The notes beneath the pieces were generated by a model. It was not told where the DNA came from. It made no database searches and worked only from the letters and a program-made list of their open reading frames with translations. From Nitrospirota bacterium (GTDB lineage Bacteria > Nitrospirota > Nitrospiria > Nitrospirales > Nitrospiraceae), in contig JAUXVD010000001.1 of the NCBI GenBank assembly GCA_030684575.1, positions 1 to 61,984 on the forward strand: a stretch of 61,984 nt of DNA. Reading direction: 5' to 3'. Both the position numbers and the translations under genes were made by a program. Shown here one piece after another: positions 46,897 through 59,353 of the stretch (position 1 is its first letter; each line of letters begins with the position of its first letter).

Positions 46897-47745
46897 TCAG
46901 AACCTCACAACGAGCGGCGCGACCCCCGCAGTCTCTTCCGCTGCGCCACCCACGGCTGCCGCGCCGTGCGAGGCGTGGCGGACCAGAAAATGAATGACAT
47001 GGTTCCTGATCTTGTAATAGTGCGGATGCTCGATGACCGAATCTCTCGTCCTGGGGCGAGGGATCGTGACATCTACAATCTCCGCCACGCGCGACGAGGG
47101 CCCGTTCGTCATGAGCATGATGCGGTCGGACAAGAGAATCGCCTCGTCCACGTCGTGCGTGACCATGAAGACCGTGTTGCGCGTGGCGTTCCACATCTGG
47201 ACCAATTCCTCCTGAATGACGCCCCTGGTCAGCGCATCGATCTGCGCGAAGGGCTCATCGAGCAACAGAACCTTGGGCTCAATTGAAAAGGCCCTGGCAA
47301 GACCGACTCGCTGTTTCATGCCTCCCGATAGGGCGATCGGCCGCTTATTCTCTGCTCCCGTCAGGCCGACCAACGCAATGTACTTATGCACATGCGCGAC
47401 CACCTGATCATGGCTCCAATCCGGATAGGCCGATCGCACCGCGAGGGCGATGTTCTCGAACACGGTCATCCAGGGCATGAGGGCGAAATTCTGGAAGACG
47501 ACCATCCGATCCAATCCGGGACCGGACACCTCGCGTCCATTCAAGATCACTCCGCCTTCCGACAGGGTTTCCAACCCGGCGATGATATTGAGCAGGGTGC
47601 TCTTGCCACATCCCGAATGGCCGATCACCGTGACGAACTCGCCCTTGTCGACTTTCAAGGTCACGTCTTTGAAGATACACACGTCTCCGCCTCCGGCATG
47701 GCCGGGGAAAAACTTGCTCACATGATCGACGACAAGAAATGACAT
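46897..47745 (-). CDS. cynD: ABC transporter ATPase, cyanate/nitrate type (CynD/NrtD-like)
   Basis: 282 residues. Walker A GHSGCGKSTLL, signature LSGGMKQRVGLARAF, Walker B VLLLDEPFAQID and the switch His in FMVTHDVDEAI are intact. It belongs to the nitrate/sulfonate/taurine/cyanate importer group. The C-terminal 30 residues are Ala/Gly-rich. It lies 3 bp after the permease gene and 54 bp before cynS. The substrate is inferred as cyanate from the neighbouring cyanase; nitrate or nitrite remain possible. Confidence 0.85.
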   Translation of the reverse strand: MSFLVVDHVSKFFPGHAGGGDVCIFKDVTLKVDKGEFVTVIGHSGCGKSTLLNIIAGLETLSEGGVILNGREVSGPGLDRMVVFQNFALMPWMTVFENIALAVRSAYPDWSHDQVVAHVHKYIALVGLTGAENKRPIALSGGMKQRVGLARAFSIEPKVLLLDEPFAQIDALTRGVIQEELVQMWNATRNTVFMVTHDVDEAILLSDRIMLMTNGPSSRVAEIVDVTIPRPRTRDSVIEHPHYYKIRNHVIHFLVRHASHGAAAVGGAAEETAGVAPLVVRF

Positions 47746-47748
47746 GGG

Positions 47749-48630
47749 TTACTCCTGATAGGTTACGAGACCGGCGAGTTTGTTGAATCCTGAGTCTAAA
47801 ATCATGCCGACAACTCCGATAACTAAGATGGCGAAGATGACTCCCGCGATGTCGAGATTGTTCCACTCGATCCAACTCAGATACCCGACGCCCAACTCAC
47901 CCAGCAGCATCTCTGCCGGCACCACGGCCACCAATGCGCTCCCGAACGAAATTCTCAAGCCGTTCACGATAGTCGGGGCTGCCCCGGGCAAAATCACCCG
48001 GTAGAGCCGCTTGAACCAGGAGAGCTGCAGAATGGCCGCAACGTGCAGGTATTCTTTCTTGAGTGAACTGACTCCGAACGCCGTCGTCGCCAGAGTCGGC
48101 CAGACGGCTGCCATGAACACGACCAGCACGGCGGTCGCTTTGGGATCCTTGACCGTGTATAGCAGCAACGGCATCCAGGCCAACGGCGAAATCGGCTTCA
48201 GGATTTGGATGAACGGGTTGACGGCTCGGAACAGGACTCGATTCAACCCCAAGAAGATGCCCAACAGGATCGCCACGACCGAAGCGGCGAGGAATCCTGC
48301 CGCAAATCTCGAAACGGTATACAGAACCAGATAGGCGATTCCGTAATCGTTGGTTCCCTTGATGACGAACGCCTCGGCCAATTCAGTCCTCGCCTTCTCC
48401 ACCACTCCAAGGGGACCTGGCACACCCTTCATCTTCTCAGGGTTCCAGACGTAGCCTCCCGATCCGGCTCGAACGATGTCTCCGTTGAACTCCATCATCT
48501 GTAGTTGTTCGTCCGTCTTGCCCTTCGCGTCAAAAGACGACCGCAGCGTCAGCAAATGCCACCCGCCGAGAAAAACCACGAGGATAAACACCGAAATCAT
48601 CCACGGGCTGCCATTTCCATTTGTTTTCAT
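47749..48630 (-). CDS. cynB: ABC transporter permease, cyanate/nitrate type (CynB/NrtB-like)
   Basis: 293 residues with about six membrane helices and the BPD-type permease fold. It has an N-terminal helix (WMISVFILVVFLGGWHLL), an internal periplasmic stretch, then FLGLNRVLFRAVNPFIQILKPISPLAWMPL and the coupling loop KRLYRVILPGAAPTIVNGLRISFG that contacts the ATPase. It lies between the substrate-binding protein and ATPase genes. Confidence 0.87.
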   Translation of the reverse strand: MKTNGNGSPWMISVFILVVFLGGWHLLTLRSSFDAKGKTDEQLQMMEFNGDIVRAGSGGYVWNPEKMKGVPGPLGVVEKARTELAEAFVIKGTNDYGIAYLVLYTVSRFAAGFLAASVVAILLGIFLGLNRVLFRAVNPFIQILKPISPLAWMPLLLYTVKDPKATAVLVVFMAAVWPTLATTAFGVSSLKKEYLHVAAILQLSWFKRLYRVILPGAAPTIVNGLRISFGSALVAVVPAEMLLGELGVGYLSWIEWNNLDIAGVIFAILVIGVVGMILDSGFNKLAGLVTYQE

Positions 48631-48651
48631 AGTTCCAGGCCTTTTCGACTA

Positions 48652-49986
48652 TTACGCCATACTGTGGATTTTGAAACTACGAACATAGGCATCCGGTTGG
48701 CTCGCATCGAACTCCCGGCCCATGATCGTATGTTTGGCCATCGTCCCTTGATGCGTTTGATAGCCCAACTCTTTCGCGATCCGGTCGCAGTCGGCCGCCA
48801 GATAGACCTGCTCGGCCACGGACTTGTAATTGACCTCGCCCTTTAAATGACCCCACCGTTTCATTTGGGTCATGATCCAAATCGCCATCGAGTGCCAGGG
48901 AAAGGGATCGAAATCGATACGGCTCGGATCCTTCTTAATTGCGCCCAATCCGTCCGCGTAGGTTCCCGTCAGTACCTGTTCCAAAACCGTCACCGGCTGA
49001 TTCAAATAATTCGTCGGTGCAATCGCCGCGGCAATCTCCTTCCGATGAGCCGGGTTCGACGCGTAGTGGGTGGCATCCACGATGGACCGGAAGAGGGCCA
49101 GGAACGTATTCGGATACTGCGTGGCGAAATCCTTAGAAATCGCGAACCCGCAACAGGGATGCTTATCCCAGATTTCCTTGGAAAGCTTGAAGATGAACCC
49201 TGCGTTTTCGTAGACGGCCCGTTGGTTGAACGGATCGGGGGCCAGATATCCATCGACATTACCAGCCTTCAGATTGGCCACCATCTCCGGTGGCGGCACG
49301 ACACGGATTTGCACATCTCTGTCAGGATGCACGCCGCCCTCTGCCAAGTAATAGCGCAGAAGATAGTTATGCATCGAGTAATCGAACGGCACACAAAAGC
49401 GAAATCCCTTCATGTCGGCGGCAGTTTTCACGCCCTTGTGTTTGTTATGGAGCGTGATAGCTTGCCCATTAATATTTTCAATCGCCGGCATGTAAAACGG
49501 CACCGGAACCGATCCCACGCCGAGCGTGATGGCTAATGGCATGGGCGACAGCATATGCGCCGCATCGACATCTTTATTAATGGCCCAATCCCGCACCATG
49601 GCCCAGCCGGCTGCACGTTTGACCTTGGCATTCAGGCCATGCTTGCTATAGAACCCCAGCGGCTCCGCCATGATAATCGGCGTGGCACAGGTGATGGGAA
49701 TAAAGGCGATGTTGAGATCCGTCTTTTCAGGTTTCCCGACCGGATCGGCCGCGAATGCGACGAACTCTTTCAACGGGAGCAATTCAGCGACAAGCGCCAT
49801 GAGCGCTGCGCTTCCCATGGATGCGAGAAACCTCCGTCGTGATGGAACGGCGGCGTGGATGACCGCCGATGCTACAGCTTGCTCGACGTTGCGCTCAAAA
49901 TACTCGTCGGAGGATTCGCCCTTCACGACAGCCACTGCGGGATTCGCTGTCATCGTCCGCTTACTGGCCCCATCTCCTTCGCTCAT
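48652..49986 (-). CDS. cynA: Substrate-binding protein, CynA/NrtA-like, Tat-exported
   Basis: 444 residues. A twin-arginine signal (SRRRFLASMGSAALMALVAEL, about residues 50-70) follows an unusually long N-terminal region of ~48 residues. The mature part is a type II periplasmic binding protein of the NrtA/CmpA/CynA family: LNIAFIPITCATPIIMAEPLG, KHGLNAKVKRAAGW, HKGVKTAADMKGFRFCVPFD and YLAPDPFNQRAVYENAG. Cyanate, nitrate or nitrite are the candidate ligands; cynS in the same operon favours cyanate. GGAGG precedes the ATG. Preceded by two leader units. Confidence 0.87.
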   Translation of the reverse strand: MSEGDGASKRTMTANPAVAVVKGESSDEYFERNVEQAVASAVIHAAVPSRRRFLASMGSAALMALVAELLPLKEFVAFAADPVGKPEKTDLNIAFIPITCATPIIMAEPLGFYSKHGLNAKVKRAAGWAMVRDWAINKDVDAAHMLSPMPLAITLGVGSVPVPFYMPAIENINGQAITLHNKHKGVKTAADMKGFRFCVPFDYSMHNYLLRYYLAEGGVHPDRDVQIRVVPPPEMVANLKAGNVDGYLAPDPFNQRAVYENAGFIFKLSKEIWDKHPCCGFAISKDFATQYPNTFLALFRSIVDATHYASNPAHRKEIAAAIAPTNYLNQPVTVLEQVLTGTYADGLGAIKKDPSRIDFDPFPWHSMAIWIMTQMKRWGHLKGEVNYKSVAEQVYLAADCDRIAKELGYQTHQGTMAKHTIMGREFDASQPDAYVRSFKIHSMA

Positions 49987-50058
49987 GACCGCCTCCTTCT
50001 GTGTGTTTCGGCAACTGTCTGTTTACCGAGCCCCAAGATCCGATCCCTGAACATGCCT

Positions 50059-50100
50059 AAAATAAAAAACGCCCGCCTCCCAGTCGTGAGAGACGGACGC
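50059..50100 (-). terminator. Second leader terminator upstream of cynA
   Basis: Minus-strand CGTCCGTCTC pairs with GGAGGCGGGCG (two G-U pairs), followed by TTTTTTATTTT. Its 5' arm overlaps the single six-base-loop hairpin at 50093-50110. It lies 72 bp before the cynA start. Confidence 0.85.
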
Positions 50101-50110
50101 CATTGTCCGC
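50093..50110 (-). promoter_or_regulatory. Single AANGGC-loop hairpin, second cynA leader unit
   Basis: Stem GCGGAC/GTCCGT with loop AATGGC (A1, G4), equivalent to hairpin 2 of the complete units. The upstream position where hairpin 1 would be expected holds a different stem (GATAGG/CCTATC, 10-base interior) with no matching loop. It is therefore a half unit, perhaps a decayed or variant duplicate. Confidence 0.6.
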
Positions 50111-50176
50111 ATTGATAGGTCTGCACAGGCCTATCCACTGTGTACGGTGGCACCGATCTCCGATTGATCTGTGCCG

Positions 50177-50223
50177 AAAACAAAACGGCGTCCGCCACTC
50201 TTTCCAGAATGACGGACGCCGTT
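50177..50223 (-). terminator. First leader terminator upstream of cynA
   Basis: Minus-strand AACGGCGTCCG pairs with CGGACGCCGTT around an 18-base or so interior, followed by TTGTTTT. The 5' arm contains the loop and 3' arm of hairpin 2 (50212-50229), so the two structures are alternatives. Confidence 0.87.
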
Positions 50224-50270
50224 GTCCGTGTGCCGTATATCGAGAGCCTTACCGAGGCGCCATTGCCTCG
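50212..50270 (-). promoter_or_regulatory. ANTAR-type dual hairpin in cynA leader
   Basis: Hairpin 1 (50253-50270): stem CGAGGC/GCCTCG, loop AATGGC. Hairpin 2 (50212-50229): stem ACGGAC/GTCCGT, loop AACGGC. Both loops have A1 and G4; the hairpins are 23 nt apart, and the second overlaps the terminator at 50177-50223. It fits antitermination by an ANTAR regulator of the cyn genes. Confidence 0.83.
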
Positions 50271-50289
50271 AATCCGCTCATAAGGGAGA

Positions 50290-50318
50290 TATGTATCATG
50301 CCTCCCCGACCAGGTCAA
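50290..50318 (-). promoter_or_regulatory. Predicted sigma-70 promoter of cynABDS
   Basis: Minus-strand TTGACC (50313-50318), 17-bp spacer, TACATA (50290-50295). It lies between the glnA stop and the first leader hairpin, so the transcript would begin roughly 10-15 nt before hairpin 1. Confidence 0.55.
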
Positions 50319-50344
50319 CCCATACCTAAGATGGGCCCTGTACT

Positions 50345-51754
50345 CTAGACGTCGTAATAGAGGTAGAACTCATACGGATGCGGACGCAACCGCATGGTAT
50401 CGACTTCCTTGGTCCGCTTGTACCCGATCCAGGCTTCGATCAGGTCCTTGCTGAAGACCCCGCCTTTGAGCAGGAACTCGTGGTCCTTCTCAAGGTTGTT
50501 CAACGCTTCGTCGAGGCTGCCCGGCATGGTGCGAATCTTCGCCGCGGCCTTCGCCTCGAGATCGTAGAGATCCTGCTCTGCCGGTTCACCAGGGTTGATC
50601 TTATTCTGGATGCCGTCCAACCCGGCCATGAGCATGGCAGAGAAGGCGAGATAGGGATTCGCGGCCGGGTCTGGGAACCGCACCTCGATCCGCTTTGCCT
50701 TGGGGCTCGGGGAGTACATGGGAATGCGGATGCCGGCCGACCGGTTCCGGCTGGAATAGGCCAACAACACCGGAGCTTCGAACCCTGGCGTCAAGCGCTT
50801 GTAGGAGTTCGTCGTCGGATTGGTAAAGGCGGCCAGCGCCGGCGCATGTTTTAGAATCCCGCCGATGTAGTGCAGGCACATCTGCGACACGCCCGCATAT
50901 TCCTTTCCTGCGAACAGGGGCTTGCCGTCCTTCCAGATGCTCTGGTGGCTATGCATGCCCGATCCGTTATCGCCGAAGATCGGCTTCGGCATGAAGGTCG
51001 CGGTCTTGCCATGTCGGCGAGCCACGTTCTTCACGATGTACTTGTACATCATCATCTTGTCTGCCGTTTTGACCAGCGAATCGAAGCGGATATCGATTTC
51101 CGCCTGACCGGCCGTGGCGACTTCGTGGTGATGCTTCTCGATCTGGATGCCGGCTTTCTCCATCTCCAGAATCATCTCGCTGCGGATATCCTGTTGCGTA
51201 TCGGTCGGGGCAACGGGGAAATAGCCTTCCTTCTGGCGGATCTTGCCGCCCAGGTTATGGCCTTCCTGTCCCATGTTCCAGACGCCTTCTTCGGAATCGA
51301 TGAAGTAGTAGCCGCTGTGGCCATTCTGATCGTACCGGGCTTGATCGAAAATGAAGAACTCGGCTTCGGGCCCCCAATAGGAGGTATCGCCGATCTTCGT
51401 GCTCTGGAGGTATTTCTCCGCCTTCTGGGCGACATAACGCGGATCGCGATCGTAGGTCTCGCGCGTGATCGGATCGACCACGTTGCCGATGAGGCTCAGC
51501 GTCGGGACTGCACAGAACGGATCGAGACAGGCCGTCGACGGATCCGGCACGACCAACATGTCGCTGTTATTGATGGCCTTCCAGCCGCGAATGGAGGAGC
51601 CGTCCAGTCCGGACCCGTCCTTGAAGAGGTCTTCCGTCAATTCATTCGTCGGAATACTGAAATGCTGCCAGGTCCCGATAAGATCGACGAACTTCAAGTC
51701 GACGATCTGGACTTTATGTTTCTTCACATACTCCAACACTTCCCGTACGTTCAT
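50345..51754 (-). CDS. glnA: Glutamine synthetase type I
   Basis: 469 residues, GSI-beta type. [31 protein letters not shown], the ATP-site [16 protein letters not shown] and the PFAAPTNSYKRL-like [18 protein letters not shown] are present. The adenylylation Tyr is kept in [10 protein letters not shown], so regulation by GlnE-type enzymes is feasible; two half-size GlnE proteins are encoded at 30-34 kb. It lies 46 bp downstream of glnD with no leader motif of its own, and is probably co-transcribed with glnB-glnD. Confidence 0.97.
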   Translation of the reverse strand: MNVREVLEYVKKHKVQIVDLKFVDLIGTWQHFSIPTNELTEDLFKDGSGLDGSSIRGWKAINNSDMLVVPDPSTACLDPFCAVPTLSLIGNVVDPITRETYDRDPRYVAQKAEKYLQSTKIGDTSYWGPEAEFFIFDQARYDQNGHSGYYFIDSEEGVWNMGQEGHNLGGKIRQKEGYFPVAPTDTQQDIRSEMILEMEKAGIQIEKHHHEVATAGQAEIDIRFDSLVKTADKMMMYKYIVKNVARRHGKTATFMPKPIFGDNGSGMHSHQSIWKDGKPLFAGKEYAGVSQMCLHYIGGILKHAPALAAFTNPTTNSYKRLTPGFEAPVLLAYSSRNRSAGIRIPMYSPSPKAKRIEVRFPDPAANPYLAFSAMLMAGLDGIQNKINPGEPAEQDLYDLEAKAAAKIRTMPGSLDEALNNLEKDHEFLLKGGVFSKDLIEAWIGYKRTKEVDTMRLRPHPYEFYLYYDV

Positions 51755-51800
51755 CCCCTTCTCCTTTCAAATGACCCTGAATGAGACTGCGCCGCCTTTG

Positions 51801-54838
<3,038 letters not shown>

Positions 54839-54923
54839 TTACCTGGCTGACCCGAGGACGCTGATCATTCATCGTCACGAGGATCGCCGGCATGATTGCA
54901 TGGTCAATACTGTCATGGTCTGT

Positions 54924-56324
54924 TTATGAATAGGCCCGCTCGTTGTGCTGACTGAGGTCCAATCCCGTCGATTCGTCTTCCGGAGCGACCCGCAGCCCAA
55001 CCGCTGCATCAACGACTTTCAAGATCAACCAGGTCCCGATCACGGAAAACAGCGCCACCGCTGCGACCATGATCGCCTGAATCCAGAGTTGCCCGGCATT
55101 CCCGAACAAGAGCCCATCTGCCCCGGCGGCATTGATGGCCTTGGAGGCGAAGACACCCGTCGCGAGGATGCCGAAGACACCGCCCACGCCGTGAATTCCC
55201 ACGACATCGAGCGAGTCATCATAGCCCATCCTCCCCTTCCACACAACGGCGAAATAGCACAGAATCCCAGCAAAAACACCAATTATGATCGCGGAGAACG
55301 GTCCGATATACCCGGAGGCCGGAGTCACGGTGGCCAGACCGGCTACCGCGCCACTGGCCAGACCCAGGACGGTCGGTCTTCCACGATGCGCCCACTCCAC
55401 CCCCATCCAGACCAACGCCCCCGCCGCCGCCGCCGCATGGGTCGCCAGGAAGGTACTCCCGGCCAGCCCATTCGCACCCAACGCACTGCCTGCGTTGAAT
55501 CCGAACCAGCCGAACCAGAGAAGACCGGTCCCCAGCAACGTGAAGGGAAGGTTATGTGGAGCCATATAATCGGCTCCATGCCCTTTCCGTTTACCCAACA
55601 CGATGGCACAGACCAACGCACTTACCCCGGAGCTGATATGCACCACTGCGCCTCCGGCGAAATCTAACGCACCCATTTTCCCCAACCATCCGCCGCCCCA
55701 GATCCAATGGGCCACCGGCGTGTAAATCACCAGGGACCACAAGGCCGCAAACAGCAGCAGCGCGGAAAACTTCATCCGCTCAGCCACCGCCCCCGTAATC
55801 AAGGCCGGCGTAATGGCGGCAAACATGAGCTGGAACAACATGAACACTTGGTGAGGAATCGTAGGGCCATATACGGGATGGGGCTCGCTTCCCACCCCGC
55901 TCAACCCTACCCATTCAAGGCCCCCGATGAGTCCGCCCTTGTCGGGGCCGAACGCCAGGCTATAGCCAACAAGAATCCAGAGGAGGCTGACCAGACAGAG
56001 AATGACGATACTCTGCATGATCGTTCCCAGGACGTTTTTGCTCCGAACAAGTCCTCCATAGAACAGCGCCAATCCCGGCATCGTCATCGCCAGCACCAGC
56101 GCCGTGGAGGTGAGGACCCAGGCCGTGTCCCCCGTATCGATCTTCAGCACAGGAGTTGCAGCGACAGCTTGCGCCGATGCGGCCGCTGTATCCTGCGCCG
56201 CGACAGACCCTGTGAAGCCCGCCAAGGTTCCCAGTATCACGACCGCGATGGTCAGACCTATGACACTGAGCGCCCCTTGGCGCCCATGCTTGCGAATGTC
56301 GATTCGTGCAGGGTCAATCACCAT
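54924..56324 (-). CDS. amt: Ammonium transporter Amt (copy 1)
   Basis: 466 residues. After a signal-like N-terminus come eleven membrane helices: WVLTSTALVLAMTMPGLALFYGGLVRSKN, the first pore His in DFAGGAVVHISSGVSALV, the second in DVVGIHGVGGVFGILATG, and GTGLLWFGWFGFNAGSALGANG. The tail ends STGLDLSQHNERAYS, as PII-interacting Amt proteins often do. AAGGAGG lies 3-6 bases from the start. It lies 97 bp upstream of glnB, an amt-PII pairing that is common. Confidence 0.95.
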   Translation of the reverse strand: MVIDPARIDIRKHGRQGALSVIGLTIAVVILGTLAGFTGSVAAQDTAAASAQAVAATPVLKIDTGDTAWVLTSTALVLAMTMPGLALFYGGLVRSKNVLGTIMQSIVILCLVSLLWILVGYSLAFGPDKGGLIGGLEWVGLSGVGSEPHPVYGPTIPHQVFMLFQLMFAAITPALITGAVAERMKFSALLLFAALWSLVIYTPVAHWIWGGGWLGKMGALDFAGGAVVHISSGVSALVCAIVLGKRKGHGADYMAPHNLPFTLLGTGLLWFGWFGFNAGSALGANGLAGSTFLATHAAAAAGALVWMGVEWAHRGRPTVLGLASGAVAGLATVTPASGYIGPFSAIIIGVFAGILCYFAVVWKGRMGYDDSLDVVGIHGVGGVFGILATGVFASKAINAAGADGLLFGNAGQLWIQAIMVAAVALFSVIGTWLILKVVDAAVGLRVAPEDESTGLDLSQHNERAYS

Positions 56325-56354
56325 CGTCCTCCTTGTCTTCGGTCACCCGTTGCC

Positions 56355-57737
56355 TTACGAATAGGCCCGTTCATCATGTTGACTGAGATCGAGGCCCTTT
56401 CGCTCATCTTCTTCACTTACACGCAACCCGATCATTCCATCGACCAACTTCAGAATCACGAAGGTTCCGACAAATGCAAACAGGATCGAGATCAATACGG
56501 CCATCGCTTGGATACCCAACTGTGCCGGATTGCCATAAAACAGACCGTCTGCGCCTGCGGCATTGACCGCCTTCGACGCGAAGAGGCCGGTTGCCAGCGC
56601 ACCCCAAACACCTCCGACTCCATGAATGCCGACCACATCGAGGGCGTCATCATAGCCCAACTTGGTCTTCCACAACACCGCTAAGTAACAGAGGACTCCC
56701 GCCACGAGCCCGATCACGATCGACGCTACCGGACCGACGAATCCGGAGGCCGGCGTGATCGCGACTAATCCTGCGACCGCGCCGCTCGCGGCACCCAGCA
56801 CCGTCGGTTTGCCTCGATACATCCACTCAACGACCATCCAGGCCAAGGCCGCAGCGGCAGCCGCCGTATTGGTGACGACAAAGGCACTGACCGCTAACGC
56901 TCCGGAGGCCACGGCGCTGCCCGCGTTAAACCCGAACCACCCGAACCAGAGCAAGGAAGCCCCCAAGACCGTCATCGGCAAATTATGCGGGACCATATGC
57001 TCCCTGCCGTAACCCAACCGCTTCTTCAGCACGAGGGCACAGGCCAAGGCTGCAGCTCCGGAACTGATGTGGACAACTGTTCCACCGGCGAAGTCCAAGG
57101 CTCCAAGGTTTCGGACCCAGCCCCCGACCGCCCACACCCAATGGGCCAAGGGATCGTAGATGAAGGTGGCCCACAGCAGGACAAACACCAGAAAGGCGCT
57201 GAACTTCATCCGTTCGGCCACCGCCCCCGTGATAAGCGCGGGCGTGATGACCGCAAACATCATCTGAAAAATCATGAAGGCTTGATGCGGGATCGTCGCC
57301 GCATAATCGGAGTTGGGCTCCAGCCCAACTCCGTTGAGCCCAACCCATTCGAGCCCACCGATCAGGTGCCCTTTATCCGGCCCGAAGGCCAAACTGTAGC
57401 CCCACAAGACCCACTGGATGCTGATCAGACAGAGGATCACAAAACTCTGCATGATCGTTCCCAGTGCATTTTTCGAACGCACCATGCCTCCATAAAACAG
57501 CGCGAGGCCCGGCGCCGTCATCGCGAGCACCAGCGCCGTGGAGACCAAGACCCAGGTGGTGTCTCCGGTATCGATCTTCGGCGCGGCTGGCACGGCCGCC
57601 GCTTCCGGAGCTGCGACAACCGGAGCCGTGGGAGGCGGCGCCCCCGCGTCTTGTGCATAGAGACCCGTCGTCCCCACCAAGATGGCGCAGGCTAGGACGG
57701 GAAGCATCGATGTCATGATACGAAGATATCGGTTCAT
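56355..57737 (-). CDS. amt: Ammonium transporter Amt (copy 2)
   Basis: 460 residues, clearly paralogous to the copy at 54924-56324 and in tandem with it (30-bp gap). Pore His residues lie in DFAGGTVVHISSGAAALA and DVVGIHGVGGVWGALATG; the C-terminus is KGLDLSQHDERAYS. The N-terminus has a signal peptide and an Ala/Pro-rich linker of about 30 residues. The two copies may differ in affinity or in PII control. Confidence 0.95.
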   Translation of the reverse strand: MNRYLRIMTSMLPVLACAILVGTTGLYAQDAGAPPPTAPVVAAPEAAAVPAAPKIDTGDTTWVLVSTALVLAMTAPGLALFYGGMVRSKNALGTIMQSFVILCLISIQWVLWGYSLAFGPDKGHLIGGLEWVGLNGVGLEPNSDYAATIPHQAFMIFQMMFAVITPALITGAVAERMKFSAFLVFVLLWATFIYDPLAHWVWAVGGWVRNLGALDFAGGTVVHISSGAAALACALVLKKRLGYGREHMVPHNLPMTVLGASLLWFGWFGFNAGSAVASGALAVSAFVVTNTAAAAAALAWMVVEWMYRGKPTVLGAASGAVAGLVAITPASGFVGPVASIVIGLVAGVLCYLAVLWKTKLGYDDALDVVGIHGVGGVWGALATGLFASKAVNAAGADGLFYGNPAQLGIQAMAVLISILFAFVGTFVILKLVDGMIGLRVSEEDERKGLDLSQHDERAYS

Positions 57738-57760
57738 GATGAGTTCCTTTCCTCTCCTGT

Positions 57761-59104
57761 TTAGAACAGGTAAATGACTTGGAATGACAGGGTTTCTTGG
57801 TTATTCGTCCGATCATTGCCGTTGAGAAACACACTCTTATTCGACTTGTCATACCGGAACTCCGTCCTCGCAATCAGCGACGGGAAGGGTTTGTACTGCA
57901 TCGTAAATGTCGTGTCCCAGAGGGTTTGATCGATCCCGCCGCCGCCGACAAGGCCACCGGTCCCCGAGGGCTGAGCCGCACAGGTATTCCATCCACCTGG
58001 AACACCGGTAAAGCCCCCGACCGTCCCCGCCACAGATCCCGTACAGGTTCGCGCACCGCCGGCATCCTCGAAGATCTCGCCTCTGATCCTGGCACTCCAT
58101 TGGTCATCGAAGTCGTGGATCAAATAGGCTCCCAACCCATTCCACCGGGCATTTTTCCCCGCTTGCCCGGCGACCAGATTCGCGTTCGCCTCATTGGCAT
58201 AATACGGTTCCAGAATAATCGTATCTTGACTCGTCGCCTTGAGCGTAATGATCGAGCCTGCGACCGTTCGCTTCGCACTCGCGTTGGCTCCCACTCCCCC
58301 AGCAACAACACCGCCCGCAGTATTGGATTGCTCCGGTCCGACAGACCCGTAGAAACTCACCCCAACCCGCTCGTGCGGAGTCAGCGCGACGAGCCACTCG
58401 ACGGTCTTGCCCTTGTTGTTATCGTCGATATTGTCCCACCCATTGACCACGCCAACCGATGCCGTGACCAACGGATTGAACGTATAGGTGAACCGAATCC
58501 CGGTCGTCGTGAACGCTTGCCCCAGTCCGAACATGAAGGTACGGGAGAAATTCGGGTTCTCGAAACTGTTGATGACCTCATAGCCGATCAAGGTATTCAT
58601 CTTTCCTGCTTGAACCTTCAGGCCGTTGCCAACCGGGAGAATATACTCCGCGTACAACTCTTGAAAATCCATTTCATCGCTGGCCACGCCCGGTTGATAG
58701 TTAGTCCGGGCGCGCGTCACACGGGCATCGGACCCAAAATTCAGGCGCGCTCGAAAACCCGCCCGATCCATGCCGCTGCCGCCCGCATCTGCCGGTCGCT
58801 CCAACATGATTTGGGCCAGGTGCGGCATGAACGAACTGGCGTTCGTGTCGAAGACGTGGAGTTGATTGAGGTTGGTACTTGGATTGTTGAAGTTGTGAGT
58901 ATAGGCCACATCCAGGAACCCGGAGGCCTTAAAGCCCAAGGTCTTCCAGAGAGAGGGCGCATCCGACTTCTTCTCCAGCGCCTCCAACCGCTCCTGCACC
59001 GTCGGCGTTGGCGGCGGCGGGGCCACTTGGGCCGATACAGAATTGCTGCCGAGCAGCGAGACCAGCGCACACATTCCTACTCCAATAAGATTCCGTACTG
59101 ACAT
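57761..59104 (-). CDS. Outer-membrane beta-barrel porin (BBP2-like)
   Basis: 447 residues from ATG 59104 with AAGGAG upstream; a longer frame to 59308 lies in the leader and is rejected. The signal peptide (LIGVGMCALVSLLGSNSVSA) is followed by a short coiled-coil segment (TVQERLEALEKK) and a barrel with FKASGFLDVAYTHNFNNP and many alternating strands, ending in a C-terminal aromatic strand (LSFQVIYLF), as outer-membrane proteins do. First gene of the amt cluster, so it probably lets ammonium or other small nitrogen compounds through the outer membrane. Confidence 0.85.
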   Translation of the reverse strand: MSVRNLIGVGMCALVSLLGSNSVSAQVAPPPPTPTVQERLEALEKKSDAPSLWKTLGFKASGFLDVAYTHNFNNPSTNLNQLHVFDTNASSFMPHLAQIMLERPADAGGSGMDRAGFRARLNFGSDARVTRARTNYQPGVASDEMDFQELYAEYILPVGNGLKVQAGKMNTLIGYEVINSFENPNFSRTFMFGLGQAFTTTGIRFTYTFNPLVTASVGVVNGWDNIDDNNKGKTVEWLVALTPHERVGVSFYGSVGPEQSNTAGGVVAGGVGANASAKRTVAGSIITLKATSQDTIILEPYYANEANANLVAGQAGKNARWNGLGAYLIHDFDDQWSARIRGEIFEDAGGARTCTGSVAGTVGGFTGVPGGWNTCAAQPSGTGGLVGGGGIDQTLWDTTFTMQYKPFPSLIARTEFRYDKSNKSVFLNGNDRTNNQETLSFQVIYLF

Positions 59105-59182
59105 GCTGACTCCTTCCTCGTCTGATTTGGTGATTTCATTGCTCACTTTCCCAAACGCTCTCACCCCGACGACGTCGTCGCC

Positions 59183-59200
59183 ACGCACGCCATTGTGCGC
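59183..59200 (-). promoter_or_regulatory. Extra AANGGC-loop hairpin near porin start
   Basis: Stem GCGCAC/GTGCGT with loop AATGGC (A1, G4), 78 bp upstream of the porin start and downstream of the leader terminator. No partner hairpin or terminator follows. A chance match or a solitary remnant. Confidence 0.4.
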
Positions 59201-59314
59201 AACCTCCAGCCCCTCCAGGCCCATTCGATTCTCAGCTCCACATCGATCCCCACCGGCCAACATATACGTCTCGTTTCTCATAGTCCCTGCCACTCCGCCT
59301 GCTCGCATGCAGCC

Positions 59315-59353
59315 AAAAAAAAACGCCCTCTAGCCCGTTGGGGCCGGAGGACG
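59315..59353 (-). terminator. Leader terminator upstream of porin-amt genes
   Basis: Minus-strand CGTCCTCCGGCCC pairs with GGGCTAGAGGGCG (one mismatch, two G-U pairs), loop CAAC, followed by nine T. Its 5' arm is the 3' arm of hairpin 2 (59349-59362). It lies about 210 bp before the porin start. Confidence 0.9.

Noticed and set aside
51755-51800. Own promoter or glutamine riboswitch for glnA
   Set aside because: The 46-bp gap to glnD holds only a ribosome site.
57797-59101. 434-residue plus-strand frame opposite the porin gene
   Set aside because: Antisense shadow with Arg/Ile-rich composition and no domain features.
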